A DNA stretch of 64,000 nucleotides from Lutraria lutraria (taxonomy: Eukaryota > Mollusca > Bivalvia > Venerida > Mactridae): the NCBI GenBank assembly GCA_964023205.1, contig OZ026843.1:6991029-7055028 (forward strand). Direction: 5' to 3'. The number at the start of each line of letters is the position of its first letter. Within the stretch, counting starts at the first letter, position 1. The position numbers and the translations under genes are program-made. Shown here piece by piece: positions 1 to 12,000 of this stretch. A model generated the notes under the pieces. That model was not told the DNA's origin. It ran no database searches and was given only the letters and a program-made list of their open reading frames with translations.

Positions 1-3000
1 GTTGTGAAGGTCTATGTAAGTTCAGCTTCCATGTTGCAGTGAAGGTCTATGTAAGTCCAGCTTCCATGTTGCTGTGAAGGTCTATGTAAGTCCAGCTTCC
101 ATGTTGTTGTGAAGGTCTATGTAAGTTCCCCTTCCATGTTGCAGTGAAGGTCTATGTAAGTCCAGCTTCCATGTTGCTGTGAAGGTCTATGTAAGTTCCC
201 CTTCCATGTTGCTGTGAAGGTCTATGTATGTCCAGCTTCCATGTTGCAGTGAAGGTCTATGTAAGTCCAGCTTCCATGTTGCTGTGAAGGTCTATGTAAG
301 TTCAGCTTCCATGTTGCTGTGAAGGTCTATGTAAGTCCAGCTTCCATGTATCTGTGAAGGTCTATGTAAGTCCAGCTTCCATGTTGCAGTGAAGGTCTAT
401 GTAAGTCCAGCTTCCATGTTGCAGTGAAGGTCTATGTAAGTTCAGCTTCCATGTTGCAGTGAAGGTCTATGTAAGTTCCCCTTCCATGTTGCAGTGAAGG
501 TCTATGTAAGTTCAGCTTCCATGTTGCAGTGAAGGTCTATGTAAGTTCAGCTTCCATGTTGCTGTGAAGGTCTATGTAAGTTCCCCTTCCATGTTGCAGT
601 GAAGGTCTATGTAAGTTCCCCTTCCATGTTGCTGTGGAGGTCTATGTAAGTTCAGCTTCCATGTTGCTGTGGAGGTCTATGTAAGTTCCCCTTCCATGTT
701 GCAGTGAAGGTCTATGTAAGTTCCCCTTCCATGTTGCTGTGAAGGTCTATGTAAGTTCAGCTTCCATGTTGCAGTGAAGGTCTATGTAAGTTCCCCTTCC
801 ATGTTGCAGTGAAGGTCTATGTAAGTTCCCCTTCCATGTTGCTGTGGAGGTCTATGTAAGTTCCCCTTCCATATTGCAGTGTAGGTCTATGTAACTTCCT
901 CTTCCATATTGCAGTGAAGGTCTATGTCAGTTCAGCTTCCATGTTGCAGTGAAGGTCTATGTAAGTTCCCCTTCCATGTTGCAGTGAAGGTCTATGTAAG
1001 TTCAGCTTCCATGTTGCAGTGAAGGTCTATGTAAGTTCCCCTTCCATGTTGCAGTGAAGGTCTATGTAAGTTCAGCTTCCATGTTGCAGTGAAGGTCTAT
1101 GTAAGTTCCCCTTCCATGTTGCTGTGAAGGTCTATGTAAGTTCAGCTTCCATGTTGCAGTGAAGGTCTATGTAAGTTCCCCTTCCATGTTGCAGTGAAGG
1201 TCTATGTAAGTTCCCCTTCCATATTGCAGTGAAGGTCTATGTAAGTTCAGCTTCCATGTTGCAGTGAAGGTCTATGTAAGTTCCCCTTCCATGTTGCAGT
1301 GAAGGTCTATGTAAGTTCAGCTTCCATGTTGCAGTGAAGGTCTATGTAAGTTCCCCTTCCATGTTGCAGTGAAGGTCTATGTAAGTTCCCCTTCCATGTT
1401 GCAGTGAAGGTCTATGTAAGTTCCCCTTCCATGTTGCTGTGAAGGTCTATGTAAGTTCAGCTTCCATGTTGCAGTGAAGGTCTATGTAAGTTCCCCTTCC
1501 ATGTTGCTGTGAAGGTGTATGTAAGTTCAGCTTCCATGTTGCTGTGAAGGTCTATGTAAGTTCTCCTTCCATGTTGCTGTGAAGGTCTATGTAAGTACAG
1601 ATTCCATGTTGCTGTGAAGGTCTATGTAAGTTTCCCTTCCATGTTGCAGTGAAGGTCTATGTAAGTTCAGCTTCAATGTATCTGTGAAGGTCTATGTAAG
1701 TTCCCCTTCCATGTTGCAGTGAAGGTCTATGTAAGTTCCCCTTCCATGTTGCAGTGAAGGTCTATGTAAGTTCCCCTTCCATGTTGCTGTGGAGGTCTAT
1801 GTAAGTTCAGCTTCCATGTTGCTGTGGAGGTCTATGTAAGTTCCCCTTCCATGTTGCAGTGAAGGTCTATGTAAGTTCCCCTTCCATGTTGCTGTGAAGG
1901 TCTATGTAAGTTCAGCTTCCATGTTGCAGTAAAGGTCTATGTAAGTTCCCCTTCCATGTTGCAGTGAAGGTCTATGTAAGTTCCCCTTCCATGTTGCTGT
2001 GGAGGTCTATGTAAGTTCCCCTTCCATATTGCAGTGAAGGTCTATGTAAGTCCAGCTTCCATGTTGCTGTGAAGGTCCATGTAAGTTCCCCTTCAATGTT
2101 GCAGTGAAGGTCTATGTAAGTTCCGCTTCCATGTTGCTGTGAAGGTCTATGTAAGTCCAGATTCCATGTTGTTGTGAAGGTCCATGTAAGTTCCCCTTCA
2201 ATGTTGCAGTGAAGGTCTATGTAAGTTCCGCTTCCATGTTGCTGTGAAGGTCTATGTAAGTCCAGATTCCATGTTGTTGTGAAGGTCTATGTAAGTTCTC
2301 CTTCCATGTTGCTGTGAAGGTCTATGTAAGTTCAGCTTCCATGTTGTTGTGAAGGTCTATGTAAGTTCAGCTTCCATGTTGTTGTGAAGGTCAATGTAAG
2401 TTCCCCTTCCATGTTGTTGTGAAGGTCTATGTAAGTCCAGCTTCCATGTTGTTGTGAAGGTCTATGTAAGTTCAGCTTCCATGTTGCAGTGAAGGTCTAT
2501 GTAAGTCCAGCTTCCATGTTGCTGTGAAGGTCTATGTAAGTCCAGCTTCCATGTTGTTGTGAAGGTCTATGTAAGTTCCCCTTCCATGTTGCAGTGAAGG
2601 TCTATGTAAGTCCAGCTTCCATGTTGCTGTGAAGGTCTATGTAAGTTCCCCTTCCATGTTGCTGTGAAGGTCTATGTATGTCCAGCTTCCATGTTGCAGT
2701 GAAGGTCTATGTAAGTCCAGCTTCCATGTTGCTGTGAAGGTCTATGTAAGTTCAGCTTCCATGTTGCTGTGAAGGTCTATGTAAGTCCAGCTTCCATGTA
2801 TCTGTGAAGGTCTATGTAAGTCCAGCTTCCATGTTGCAGTGAAGGTCTATGTAAGTCCAGCTTCCATGTTGCAGTGAAGGTCTATGTAAGTTCAGCTTCC
2901 ATGTTGCAGTGAAGGTCTATGTAAGTTCCCCTTCCATGTTGCAGTGAAGGTCTATGTAAGTTCAGCTTCCATGTTGCAGTGAAGGTCTATGTAAGTTCAG

Positions 3001-6000
3001 CTTCCATGTTGCTGTGAAGGTCTATGTAAGTTCCCCTTCCATGTTGCAGTGAAGGTCTATGTAAGTTCCCCTTCCATGTTGCTGTGGAGGTCTATGTAAG
3101 TTCAGCTTCCATGTTGCTGTGGAGGTCTATGTAAGTTCCCCTTCCATGTTGCAGTGAAGGTCTATGTAAGTTCCCCTTCCATGTTGCTGTGAAGGTCTAT
3201 GTAAGTTCAGCTTCCATGTTGCAGTGAAGGTCTATGTAAGTTCCCCTTCCATGTTGCAGTGAAGGTCTATGTAAGTTCCCCTTCCATGTTGCTGTGGAGG
3301 TCTATGTAAGTTCCCCTTCCATATTGCAGTGTAGGTCTATGTAACTTCCTCTTCCATATTGCAGTGAAGGTCTATGTCAGTTCAGCTTCCATGTTGCAGT
3401 GAAGGTCTATGTAAGTTCCCCTTCCATGTTGCAGTGAAGGTCTATGTAAGTTCAGCTTCCATGTTGCAGTGAAGGTCTATGTAAGTTCCCCTTCCATGTT
3501 GCAGTGAAGGTCTATGTAAGTTCAGCTTCCATGTTGCAGTGAAGGTCTATGTAAGTTCCCCTTCCATGTTGCTGTGAAGGTCTATGTAAGTTCAGCTTCC
3601 ATGTTGCAGTGAAGGTCTATGTAAGTTCCCCTTCCATGTTGCAGTGAAGGTCTATGTAAGTTCCCCTTCCATATTGCAGTGAAGGTCTATGTAAGTTCAG
3701 CTTCCATGTTGCAGTGAAGGTCTATGTAAGTTCCCCTTCCATGTTGCAGTGAAGGTCTATGTAAGTTCAGCTTCCATGTTGCAGTGAAGGTCTATGTAAG
3801 TTCCCCTTCCATGTTGCAGTGAAGGTCTATGTAAGTTCAGCTTCCATGTTGCAGTGAAGGTCTATGTAAGTTCCCCTTCCATGTTGCTGTGAAGGTCTAT
3901 GTAAGTTCAGCTTCCATGTTGCAGTGAAGGTCTATGTAAGTTCCCCTTCCATGTTGCTGTGAAGGTGTATGTAAGTTCAGCTTCCATGTTGCTGTGAAGG
4001 TCTATGTAAGTTCTCCTTCCATGTTGCTGTGAAGGTCTATGTAAGTACAGATTCCATGTTGCTGTGAAGGTCTATGTAAGTTCCCCTTCCATGTTGCAGT
4101 GAAGGTCTATGTAAGTTCAGCTTCAATGTATCTGTGAAGGTCTATGTAAGTTCAGCTTCCATGTTGCAGTGAAGGTCTATGTAAGTTCCCCTTCCATGTT
4201 GCAGTGAAGGTCTATGTAAGTTCCCCTTCCATGTTGCAGTGAAGGTCTATGTAAGTTCCCCTTCCATGTTGCTGTGAAGGTCTATGTAAGTTCCCCTTCC
4301 ATGTAGCTGTGAAGGTCTATGTAAGTTCAGCTTCCATGTTGCAGTGAAGGTCTATGTAAGTTCCCCTTCCATGTTGCAGTGAAGGTCTATGTAAGTTCAG
4401 CTTCCATGTTGCAGTGAAGGTCTATGTAAGTTCAGCTTCCATGTTGCTGTGAAGGTCTATGTAAGTTCCCCTTCCATGTTGCAGTGAAGGTCTATGTAAG
4501 TTCCCCTTCCATGTTGCAGTGAAGGTCTATGTAAGTTCAGCTTCCATGTTGCTGTGAAGGTCTATGTAAGTTCCCCTTCCATGTTGCTGTGAAGGTCTAT
4601 GTAAGTTCCCCTTCCATGTTGCAGTGAAGGTCTATGTTAGTTCAGCTTCCATGTTGCTGTGAAGGTCTATGTAAGTTCCCCTTCCACGTTGCTGTGAAGG
4701 TCTATGTAAGTTCCCCTTCCATGTTGCAGTGAAGGTCTATGTAAGTTCCCCTTCCATGTTGCAGTGAAGGTCTATGTAAGTTCCCCTTCCATATTGCTGT
4801 GAAGGTCTATGTAAGTTCAGCTTCCATGTTGTTGTGAAGGTCTATGTAAGTCCAGCTTCCATGTATCTGTGAAGGTCTATGTAAGTTCAGCTTCCATGTT
4901 GCTGTGAAGGTCTATGTAAGTTCCCCTTCCATGTTGCTGTGAAGGTCTATGTAAGTCCAGCTTCCATGTATCTGTGAAGGTCTATGTAAATTCAGCTTCC
5001 ATGTATCTGTGAAGGTCTATGTAAGTTCCCCTTCCATGTTGCTGTGAAGGTCTATGTAAGTTCCCCTTCCATGTTGCAGTGAAGGTCTATGCAAGTTCCC
5101 CTTCCATGTTGCTGTGGAGGTCTATGTAAGTTCTCCTTACATGTTGCAGTGAAGGTCTATGTAAGTTCAGCTTCCATGTTGCAGTGAAGGTCTATGTAAG
5201 TTCCCCTTCCATGTTGCAGTGAAGGTCTATGTAAGTTCAGCTTCCATGTTGCTGTGAAGGTCTATGTAAGTTCCCCTTCCATGTTGCAGTGAAGGTCTAT
5301 GTAAGTTCAGCTTCCATGTTGCAGTGAAGGTCTATCTAAGTTCCCCTTCCATGTTGCAGTGAAGGTCTATGTAAGTTCAGCTTCTATGTTGCAGTGAAGG
5401 TCTATGTAAGTTCCCCTTCCATGTTGCAGTGAAGGTCTATGTAAGTTCAGCTTCCATGTTGCTGTGGAGGTCTATGTAAGTCCAGCTTCCATGTTGCTGT
5501 GGAGGTCTATGTAAGTTCAGCTTCCATGTTGCTATGGAGGTCTATGTAAGTTCAGCTTCCATGTTGCAGTGAAGGTCTATGTAAGTCCAGCTTCCATGTT
5601 GCTGTGAAGGTCTATGTAAGTTCAGCTTCCATGTTGTTGTGAAGGTCTATGTAAGTTCCCCTTCCATGTTGCAGTGAAGGTCTATGTAAGTCCAGCTTCC
5701 ATGTTGCTGTGAAGGTCTATGTAAGTTCCCCTTCCATGTTGCTGTGAAGGTCTATGTAAGTCCAGCTTCCATGTTGCAGTGAAGATCTATGTAAGTCCAG
5801 CTTCCATGTATCTGTGAAGGTCTATGTAAGTTCAGCTTCCATGTTGCTGTGAAGGTCTATGTAAGTCCAGCTTCCATGTATCTGTGAAGGTCTATGTAAG
5901 TCCAGCTCCCATGTTCCAGTGAAGGTCTATGTAAGCCCAGCTTCCATGTTGCTGTGAAGGTCTATGTAAGTTCAGCTTCCATGTTGCTGTGAAGGTCTAT

Positions 6001-9000
6001 GTAAGTCCAGCTTCCATGTATCTGTGAAGGTCTATGTAAGTTCAGCTTCCATGTTGCAGTGAAGGTCTATGTAAGTCCAGCTTCCATGTTGCTGTGAAGG
6101 TCTATGTAAGTCCAGCTTCCATGTTGTTGTGAAGGTCTATGTAAGTTCCCCTTCCATGTTGCAGTGAAGGTCTATGTAAGTCCAGCTTCCATGTTGCTGT
6201 GAAGGTCTATGTAAGTTCCCCTTCCATGTTGCTGTGAAGGTCTATGTAAGTCCAGCTTCCATGTTGCAGTGAAGGTCTATGTAAGTCCAGCTTCCATGTT
6301 GCTGTGAAGGTCTATGTAAGTTCAGCTTCCATGTTGCTGTGAAGGTCTATGTAAGTCCAGCTTCCATGTATCTGTGAAGGTCTATGTAAGTCCAGCTTCC
6401 ATGTTGCAGTGAAGGTCTATGTAAGTCCAGCTTCCATGTTGCAGTGAAGGTCTATGTAAGTTCAGCTTCCATGTTGCAGTGAAGGTCTATGTAAGTTCCC
6501 CTTCCATGTTGCAGTGAAGGTCTATGTAAGTTCAGCTTCCATGTTGCAGTGAAGGTCTATGTAAGTTCAGCTTCCATGTTGCTGTGAAGGTCTATGTAAG
6601 TTCCCCTTCCATGTTGCAGTGAAGGTCTATGTAAGTTCCCCTTCCATGTTGCTGTGGAGGTCTATGTAAGTTCAGCTTCCATGTTGCTGTGGAGGTCTAT
6701 GTAAGTTCCCCTTCCATGTTGCAGTGAAGGTCTATGTAAGTTCCCCTTCCATGTTGCTGTGAAGGTCTATGTAAGTTCAGCTTCCATGTTGCAGTGAAGG
6801 TCTATGTAAGTTCCCCTTCCATGTTGCAGTGAAGGTCTATGTAAGTTCCCCTTCCATGTTGCTGTGGAGGTCTATGTAAGTTCCCCTTCCATATTGCAGT
6901 GTAGGTCTATGTAACTTCCTCTTCCATATTGCAGTGAAGGTCTATGTCAGTTCAGCTTCCATGTTGCAGTGAAGGTCTATGTAAGTTCCCCTTCCATGTT
7001 GCAGTGAAGGTCTATGTAAGTTCAGCTTCCATGTTGCAGTGAAGGTCTATGTAAGTTCCCCTTCCATGTTGCAGTGAAGGTCTATGTAAGTTCAGCTTCC
7101 ATGTTGCAGTGAAGGTCTATGTAAGTTCCCCTTCCATGTTGCTGTGAAGGTCTATGTAAGTTCAGCTTCCATGTTGCAGTGAAGGTCTATGTAAGTTCCC
7201 CTTCCATGTTGCAGTGAAGGTCTATGTAAGTTCCCCTTCCATATTGCAGTGAAGGTCTATGTAAGTTCAGCTTCCATGTTGCAGTGAAGGTCTATGTAAG
7301 TTCCCCTTCCATGTTGCAGTGAAGGTCTATGTAAGTTCAGCTTCCATGTTGCAGTGAAGGTCTATGTAAGTTCCCCTTCCATGTTGCAGTGAAGGTCTAT
7401 GTAAGTTCAGCTTCCATGTTGCAGTGAAGGTCTATGTAAGTTCCCCTTCCATGTTGCTGTGAAGGTCTATGTAAGTTCAGCTTCCATGTTGCAGTGAAGG
7501 TCTATGTAAGTTCCCCTTCCATGTTGCTGTGAAGGTGTATGTAAGTTCAGCTTCCATGTTGCTGTTAAGGTCTATGTAAGTTCTCCTTCCATGTTGCTGT
7601 GAAGGTCTATGTAAGTACAGATTCCATGTTGCTGTGAAGGTCTATGTAAGTTCCCCTTCCATGTTGCAGTGAAGGTCTATGTAAGTTCAGCTTCAATGTA
7701 TCTGTGAAGGTCTATGTAAGTTCCCCTTCCATGTTGCAGTGAAGGTCTATGTAAGTTCCCCTTCCATGTTGCTGTGAAGGTCTATGTAAGTTCCCCTTCC
7801 ATGTAGCTGTGAAGGTCTATGTAAGTTCAGCTTCCATGTTGCAGTGAAGGTCTATGTAAGTTCCCCTTCCATGTTGCAGTGAAGGTCTATGTAAGTTCAG
7901 CTTCCATGTTGCAGTGAAGGTCTATGTAAGTTCAGCTTCCATGTTGCTGTGAAGGTCTATGTAAGTTCCCCTTCCATGTTGCAGTGAAGGTCTATATAAG
8001 TTCCCCTTCCATGTTGCAGTGAAGGTCTATGTAAGTTCAGCTTCCATGTTGCTGTGAAGGTCTATGTAAGTTCCCCTTCCATGTTGCTGTGAAGGTCTAT
8101 GTAAGTTCCCCTTCCATGTTGCAGTGAAGGTCTATGTAAGTTCAGCTTCCATGTTGCTGTGAAGGTCTATGTAAGTTCCCCTTCCACGTTGCTGTGAAGG
8201 TCTATGTAAGTTCCCCTTCCATGTTGCAGTGAAGGTCTATGTAAGTTCCCCTTCCATGTTGCAGTGAAGGTCTATGTAAGTTCAGCTTCCATGTTGCAGT
8301 GAAGGTCTATGTAAGTTCAGCTTCCATGTTGCAGTGAAGGTCTATGTAAGTTCCCCTTCCATGTTGCAGTGAAGGTCTATGTAAGTTCCCCTTCCATGTT
8401 GCTGTGGAGGTCTATGTAAGTTCCCCTTCCATATTGCAGTGTAGGTCTATGTAACTTCCTCTTCCATATGCAGTGAAGGTCTATGTCAGTTCAGCTTCCA
8501 TGTTGCAGTGAAGGTCTATGTAAGTTCCCCTTCCATGTTGCAGTGAAGGTCTATGTAAGTTCAGCTTCCATGTTGCAGTGAAGGTCTATGTAAGTTCCCC
8601 TTCCATGTTGCAGTGAAGGTCTATGTAAGTTCAGCTTCCATGTTGCAGTGAAGGTCTATGTAAGTTCCCCTTCCATGTTGCTGTGAAGGTCTATGTAAGT
8701 TCAGCTTCCATGTTGCAGTGAAGGTCTATGTAAGTTCCCCTTCCATGTTGCAGTGAAGGTCTATGTAAGTTCCCCTTCCATATTGCAGTGAAGGTCTATG
8801 TAAGTTCAGCTTCCATGTTGCAGTGAAGGTCTATGTAAGTTCCCCTTCCATGTTGCAGTGAAGGTCTATGTAAGTTCAGCTTCCATGTTGCAGTGAAGGT
8901 CTATGTAAGTTCCCCTTCCATGTTGCAGTGAAGGTCTATGTAAGTTCAGCTTCCATGTTGCAGTGAAGGTCTATGTAAGTTCCCCTTCCATGTTGCTGTG

Positions 9001-12000
9001 AAGGTCTATGTAAGTTCAGCTTCCATGTTGCAGTGAAGGTCTATGTAAGTTCCCCTTCCATGTTGCTGTGAAGGTGTATGTAAGTTCAGCTTCCATGTTG
9101 CTGTGAAGGTCCATGTAAGTTCCCCTTCAATGTTGCAGTGAAGGTCTATGTAAGTTCCGCTTCCATGTTGCTGTGAAGGTCTATGTAAGTCCAGATTCCA
9201 TGTTGTTGTGAAGGTCCATGTAAGTTCCCCTTCAATGTTGCAGTGAAGGTCTATGTAAGTTCCGCTTCCATGTTGCTGTGAAGGTCTATGTAAGTCCAGA
9301 TTCCATGTTGTTGTGAAGGTCTATGTAAGTTCTCCTTCCATGTTGCTGTGAAGGTCTATGTAAGTTCAGCTTCCATGTTGTTGTGAAGGTCTATGTAAGT
9401 TCAGCTTCCATGTTGTTGTGAAGGTCAATGTAAGTTCCCCTTCCATGTTGTTGTGAAGGTCTATGTAAGTCCAGCTTCCATGTTGTTGTGAAGGTCTATG
9501 TAAGTTCAGCTTCCATGTTGCAGTGAAGGTCTATGTAAGTCCAGCTTCCATGTTGCTGTGAAGGTCTATGTAAGTCCAGCTTCCATGTTGTTGTGAAGGT
9601 CTATGTAAGTTCCCCTTCCATGTTGCAGTGAAGGTCTATGTAAGTCCAGCTTCCATGTTGCTGTGAAGGTCTATGTAAGTTCCCCTTCCATGTTGCTGTG
9701 AAGGTCTATGTAAGTCCAGCTTCCATGTTGCAGTGAAGGTCTATGTAAGTCCAGCTTCCATGTTGCTGTGAAGGTCTATGTAAGTTCAGCTTCCATGTTG
9801 CTGTGAAGGTCTATGTAAGTCCAGTTTCCATGTATCTGTGAAGGTCTATGTAAGTCCAGCTTCCATGTTGCAGTGAAGGTCTATGTAAGTCCAGCTTCCA
9901 TGTTGCAGTGAAGGTCTATGTAAGTTCAGCTTCCATGTTGCAGTGAAGGTCTATGTAAGTTCCCCTTCCATGTTGCAGTGAAGGTCTATGTAAGTTCAGC
10001 TTCCATGTTGCAGTGAAGGTCTATGTAAGTTCAGCTTCCATGTTGCTGTGAAGGTCTATGTAAGTTCCCCTTCCATGTTGCAGTGAAGGTCTATGTAAGT
10101 TCCCCTTCCATGTTGCTGTGGAGGTCTATGTAAGTTCAGCTTCCATGTTGCTGTGGAGGTCTATGTAAGTTCCCCTTCCATGTTGCAGTGAAGGTCTATG
10201 TAAGTTCCCCTTCCATGTTGCTGTGAAGGTCTATGTAAGTTCAGCTTCCATGTTGCAGTGAAGGTCTATGTAAGTTCCCCTTCCATGTTGCAGTGAAGGT
10301 CTATGTAAGTTCCCCTTCCATGTTGCTGTGGAGGTCTATGTAAGTTCCCCTTCCATATTGCAGTGTAGGTCTATGTAACTTCCTCTTCCATATTGCAGTG
10401 AAGGTCTATGTCAGTTCAGCTTCCATGTTGCAGTGAAGGTCTATGTAAGTTCCCCTTCCATGTTGCAGTGAAGGTCTATGTAAGTTCAGCTTCCATGTTG
10501 CAGTGAAGGTCTATGTAAGTTCCCCTTCCATGTTGCAGTGAAGGTCTATGTAAGTTCAGCTTCCATGTTGCAGTGAAGGTCTATGTAAGTTCCCCTTCCA
10601 TGTTGCTGTGAAGGTCTATGTAAGTTCAGCTTCCATGTTGCAGTGAAGGTCTATGTAAGTTCCCCTTCCATGTTGCAGTGAAGGTCTATGTAAGTTCCCC
10701 TTCCATATTGCAGTGAAGGTCTATGTAAGTTCAGCTTCCATGTTGCAGTGAAGGTCTATGTAAGTTCCCCTTCCATGTTGCAGTGAAGGTCTATGTAAGT
10801 TCAGCTTCCATGTTGCAGTGAAGGTCTATGTAAGTTCCCCTTCCATGTTGCAGTGAAGGTCTATGTAAGTTCAGCTTCCATGTTGCAGTGAAGGTCTATG
10901 TAAGTTCCCCTTCCATGTTGCTGTGAAGGTCTATGTAAGTTCAGCTTCCATGTTGCAGTGAAGGTCTATGTAAGTTCCCCTTCCATGTTGCTGTGAAGGT
11001 GTATGTAAGTTCAGCTTCCATGTTGCTGTGAAGGTCTATGTAAGTTCTCCTTCCATGTTGCTGTGAAGGTCTATGTAAGTACAGATTCCATGTTGCTGTG
11101 AAGGTCTATGTAAGTTCCCCTTCCATGTTGCAGTGAAGGTCTATGTAAGTTCAGCTTCAATGTATCTGTGAAGGTCTATGTAAGTTCCCCTTCCATGTTG
11201 CAGTGAAGGTCTATGTAAGTTCCCCTTCCATGTTGCTGTGAAGGTCTATGTAAGTTCCCCTTCCATGTAGCTGTGAAGGTCTATGTAAGTTCAGCTTCCA
11301 TGTTGCAGTGAAGGTCTATGTAAGTTCCCCTTCCATGTTGCAGTGAAGGTCTATGTAAGTTCAGCTTCCATGTTGCAGTGAAGGTCTATGTAAGTTCAGC
11401 TTCCATGTTGCTGTGAAGGTCTATGTAAGTTCCCCTTCCATGTTGCAGTGAAGGTCTATGTAAGTTCCCCTTCCATGTTGCATTGAAGGTCTATGTAAGT
11501 TCAGCTTCCATGTTGCTGTGAAGGTCTATGTAAGTTCCCCTTCCATGTTGCTGTGAAGGTCTATGTAAGTTCCCCTTCCATGTTGCAGTGAAGGTCTATG
11601 TAAGTTCAGCTTCCATGTTGCTGTGAAGGTCTATGTAAGTTCCCCTTCCACGTTGCTGTGAAGGTCTATGTAAGTTCCCCTTCCATGTTGCAGTGAAGGT
11701 CTATGTAAGTTCCCCTTCCATGTTGCAGTGAAGGTCTATGTAAGTTCCCCTTCCATATTGCTGTGAAGGTCTATGTAAGTTCAGCTTCCATGTTGTTGTG
11801 AAGGTCTATGTAAGTCCAGCTTCCATGTATCTGTGAAGGTCTATGTAAGTTCAGCTTCCATGTTGCTGTGAAGGTCTATGTATGTTCCCCTTCCATGTTG
11901 CTGTGAAGGTCTATGTAAGTCCAGCTTCCATGTATCTGTGAAGGTCTATGTAAATTCAGCTTCCATGTATCTGTGAAGGTCTATGTAAGTTCCACTTCCA